Below are positions 7,577 through 8,649 of a DNA stretch of 8,649 bases, in pieces. How positions within the stretch are numbered: the first letter of the stretch is position 1; each line of letters opens with the position of its first letter. Source of the stretch: Verrucomicrobia bacterium UBA6015 (GTDB lineage: Bacteria > Verrucomicrobiota > Kiritimatiellia > UBA8416); NCBI GenBank assembly GCA_002428045.1, contig DIZZ01000120.1, forward strand, positions 1,091 to 9,739, written 5' to 3'. The notes below the pieces were generated by a model, which worked only from the letters and a program-made list of their open reading frames with translations, had not been told where the DNA came from and did not search any database. The translations under genes and the position numbers were made by a program.

Positions 7577-8175
7577 TATCTGTTTTTCTCCTCTATCGCC
7601 TTCAACGCCCGTCTAACATCCAACGCTAAATCCTCCGGACCACCATCATTCCAAATGACGATATCCGCCCTTCTCGCCTTCTCCTCCACCGGCATTTGCG
7701 CTTGCATCCTGGCCATGGCATCCGCCTCGCTCAAGCCCCGCGCGCGCAGCCGTGCAATCTGATTCGCCTTACTGCAGGCAATGCAGATCACGACATTCCA
7801 ACCCGCCTGCATCCCAGCTTCATACAGAAGCGGAATGACCGCCCCAGCCATGGATTTCCCGGCAGCCGACTGAGTACTCAGCCAGGCATCAATCTCACCC
7901 TTTACCCTGGGATGCACCATCGCATTCAATTGCGCCAGCTTCCGCACATCCCCGAACACGACCTTACCCAGCACCATCCGGTCTATCCGCCCTCCCACCG
8001 TCAGGATACCATCGCCAAAGAAGGCAACGACATCGGCATAAGCCCGGGCACCCGGCTCCATCAACGCATGCGCGACAACATCGGCATCGCAGACAGGGAT
8101 TCCCGCTTGCTGCATAAAGGAGGCTGCCAGGCTCTTCCCGCACGCGATACCGCCTGTGACGGCAATACGAATCAT
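7576..8175 (-). CDS. coaE: Dephospho-CoA kinase
   Basis: Catalyses the last step of coenzyme A synthesis, the ATP-dependent phosphorylation of the ribose 3'-hydroxyl of dephospho-CoA, in the cytosol. The 199 residues match the family. The P-loop GGIACGKS is at 8-15, the DAD motif at 30-32, and the HP of the CoA-binding region at 88-89. IPLLYEAG (114-121) is the usual core strand. The lid region includes RLRARGLSEADAMARMQAQMP (141-161), and ADIVIWNDG (170-178) closes the domain. The frame extends 32 codons further upstream to an ATG at 8271, but those residues do not resemble the family. The start at 8175 places MIRIAVTGG at the true N-terminus. Only a weak GGGTG precedes it. The P-loop has AC where most relatives have GS. 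The TAA overlaps the rho ATG. Promoter-like sequence lies about 110 nt upstream. Confidence 0.96.
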   Translation of the reverse strand: MIRIAVTGGIACGKSLAASFMQQAGIPVCDADVVAHALMEPGARAYADVVAFFGDGILTVGGRIDRMVLGKVVFGDVRKLAQLNAMVHPRVKGEIDAWLSTQSAAGKSMAGAVIPLLYEAGMQAGWNVVICIACSKANQIARLRARGLSEADAMARMQAQMPVEEKARRADIVIWNDGGPEDLALDVRRALKAIEEKNR

Positions 8176-8204
8176 AAACACCCGAATGGAAACATAAGAA
8201 TAGT

Positions 8205-8222
8205 GCCCCCAGAAACAGGGGC
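8205..8222 (-). repeat. GC-rich inverted repeat in the coaE leader
   Basis: GCCCC (8218-8222 on the minus strand) pairs perfectly with GGGGC (8205-8209) around an 8-nt loop; a U-G pair can extend the stem by one step. It ends about 30 nt before the coaE ATG. It may be a leader hairpin; it is not followed by a good U-tract, so I do not call it a terminator. Confidence 0.4.
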
Positions 8223-8250
8223 TTGATAGACCAAAACCGCAATCGCACGG

Positions 8251-8269
8251 GAAAAGCCCAACGCTTTTC
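8251..8269 (-). repeat. Perfect inverted repeat (7-bp stem) in the coaE leader
   Basis: GAAAAGC (8263-8269 on the minus strand) and GCTTTTC (8251-8257) form a perfect 7-bp stem around a 5-nt loop. Because the arms are A-rich then T-rich, it could act as a weak bidirectional terminator or as the first hairpin of the coaE-rho leader RNA. No further U-tract follows. Confidence 0.45.
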
Positions 8270-8283
8270 AAACGACGGAAAAG

Positions 8284-8313
8284 ACTCTATTACGCCGTGC
8301 CCTGTATTGTCAA
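8284..8313 (-). promoter_or_regulatory. Predicted sigma70-type promoter of coaE-rho
   Basis: On the minus strand a perfect TTGACA (8308-8313) is followed after 18 nt by TAGAGT (8284-8289; 4 of 6 to the -10 consensus). Shifting the -10 by a few bases gives other AT-rich options, so the exact -10 is uncertain. The predicted transcript starts near 8277 and has a leader of about 100 nt before coaE. Confidence 0.5.
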
Positions 8314-8328
8314 CCGATAATTTTCGTC

Positions 8329-8370
8329 AAAAACCGACCTTCGCGGCTGGCGCCAAAGCACACGGGCGCC
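8329..8370 (-). terminator. Possible weak terminator after the guanylyltransferase gene
   Basis: Directly at the stop codon, two copies of GGCGCC (8365-8370 and 8349-8354) can pair as a 6-bp GC stem around a 10-nt loop. A T5 run on the minus strand (8329-8333) follows only after 15 nt, with a small CCG/CGG hairpin just before it. The spacing is poor for a standard intrinsic terminator, so Rho-dependent ending or readthrough is equally possible. Confidence 0.3.
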
Positions 8371-8649
8371 TATAGCACTGCCTGGCGTCCATTGTCCGCT
8401 AGCTGCTGGACCATTTTCTTGACATCCTGTGCACGTGATTTCGGACAGATCAGCGTAGCCTTATCGGCATGCACCACGATCAGATTCTCGACGCCAATCA
8501 GGGCGGTCAAGCGATCGTGACTGACCACGATGTTCCCCTTACATTCCAGCACCGAACCATCGCCAACAATCACGTTCCCGTCTGCATCGGCGGGAAAATG
8601 ATCCTCTATGGCAGACCATGAGCCGACATCGTACCATTCGAAATCGCCA
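8370..8649 (-). CDS. manC: Mannose-1-phosphate guanylyltransferase, C-terminal part (cut by window edge)
   Basis: The frame is open to the window edge and gives 92 residues before the TAG. It begins GDFEWYDVGSWSAIEDHF, matching the W-DVGSW segment of sugar-phosphate guanylyltransferases. The left-handed beta-helix-like tail follows (DADGNVIVGDG, then LTALIGVENLIVVHADKATL) and ends in AQDVKKMVQQL. This enzyme makes GDP-mannose from GTP and mannose-1-phosphate for glycans and deoxy-sugars. The stop comes soon after DVKKMVQQL, so this is the short monofunctional type without the fused cupin phosphomannose isomerase seen in AlgA-like proteins. A GTG at 8573 is internal and not a start. The catalytic N-terminal signature lies outside the window, so the sugar specificity rests on C-terminal resemblance. 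It is separated from coaE by 194 nt and likely belongs to another transcription unit. Confidence 0.8.
   Translation of the reverse strand, partial: GDFEWYDVGSWSAIEDHFPADADGNVIVGDGSVLECKGNIVVSHDRLTALIGVENLIVVHADKATLICPKSRAQDVKKMVQQLADNGRQAVL

Noticed and set aside
8172..8195. Seven-codon upstream frame whose TGA overlaps the coaE ATG as ATGA
   Set aside because: Possible leader peptide, but so short that chance is likely, its only G-rich upstream element is inside a hairpin, and no attenuator logic is visible.
7696..8226. Plus-strand open frame of 176 codons
   Set aside because: Antisense to coaE, rich in His, Arg and Pro as expected of a shadow frame, with no family resemblance.
8176..8271. 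32-codon upstream extension of coaE to an ATG at 8271
   Set aside because: The added residues are not CoaE-like and would run through both leader hairpins. The family N-terminus (hydrophobic strand then P-loop) begins exactly at the ATG at 8175.
8370..8573. Separate 67-residue gene starting at a GTG
   Set aside because: The same frame continues upstream to the window edge with clear guanylyltransferase sequence, so this is the tail of that gene.

Overview
The window is a compact, moderately GC-rich bacterial chromosome segment. Every recognisable gene lies on the minus strand, so transcription runs from high to low coordinates. In that order the genes are: the C-terminus of a mannose-1-phosphate guanylyltransferase (cut by the window edge), coaE, rho, tig, clpP, clpX, corA, a RimI-like GNAT acetyltransferase, and an RLAN-type RimK-like ATP-grasp ligase (its C-terminus is cut by the other edge). 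I see no tRNA, rRNA, CRISPR array, insertion sequence or prophage. The long plus-strand open frames are all antisense shadows of these genes.

The organism cannot be named from the sequence. A link between coaE and rho, together with a tig-clpP-clpX block, is what I recall from the PVC group (Chlamydiae, Verrucomicrobia and Kiritimatiellae relatives). The ClpP and Rho sequences would fit that group. I treat this as a moderate-confidence inference, not a classification.

Layout. (1) 8370-8649: end of the GDP-mannose-forming enzyme. (2) 8176-8369: the only sizeable intergenic region (194 nt). It carries a good sigma70-like promoter and two short hairpins, and forms a leader of about 100 nt in front of coaE. 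(3) 6056-8175: coaE and rho, joined by a TAATG stop/start overlap. Rho has an 88-residue N-terminal extension with an RG-repeat tract. (4) 5973-6055: a short spacer with a strong promoter (TTTACA, 17 nt, TATACA) for the proteostasis operon. (5) 2662-5972: tig, clpP and clpX, i.e. the ribosome-bound chaperone followed by the ClpXP protease. (6) 1-2652: corA sits 9 nt after clpX, where many bacteria have lon. It is followed by the GNAT gene (ATGA overlap) and the RimK-like ligase gene (TGATG overlap).

How they may work together: tig, clpP and clpX form a classic protein-folding and degradation unit. The last three genes are packed so tightly that they are probably co-transcribed and translationally coupled. 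The GNAT and RLAN/RimK-like pair is the most interesting content. Relatives of this ligase are usually encoded beside a GNAT fused to a papain-like peptidase and have been predicted to make or modify a peptide, with no product known. Here the GNAT is free-standing, and the pair follows corA and clpX.
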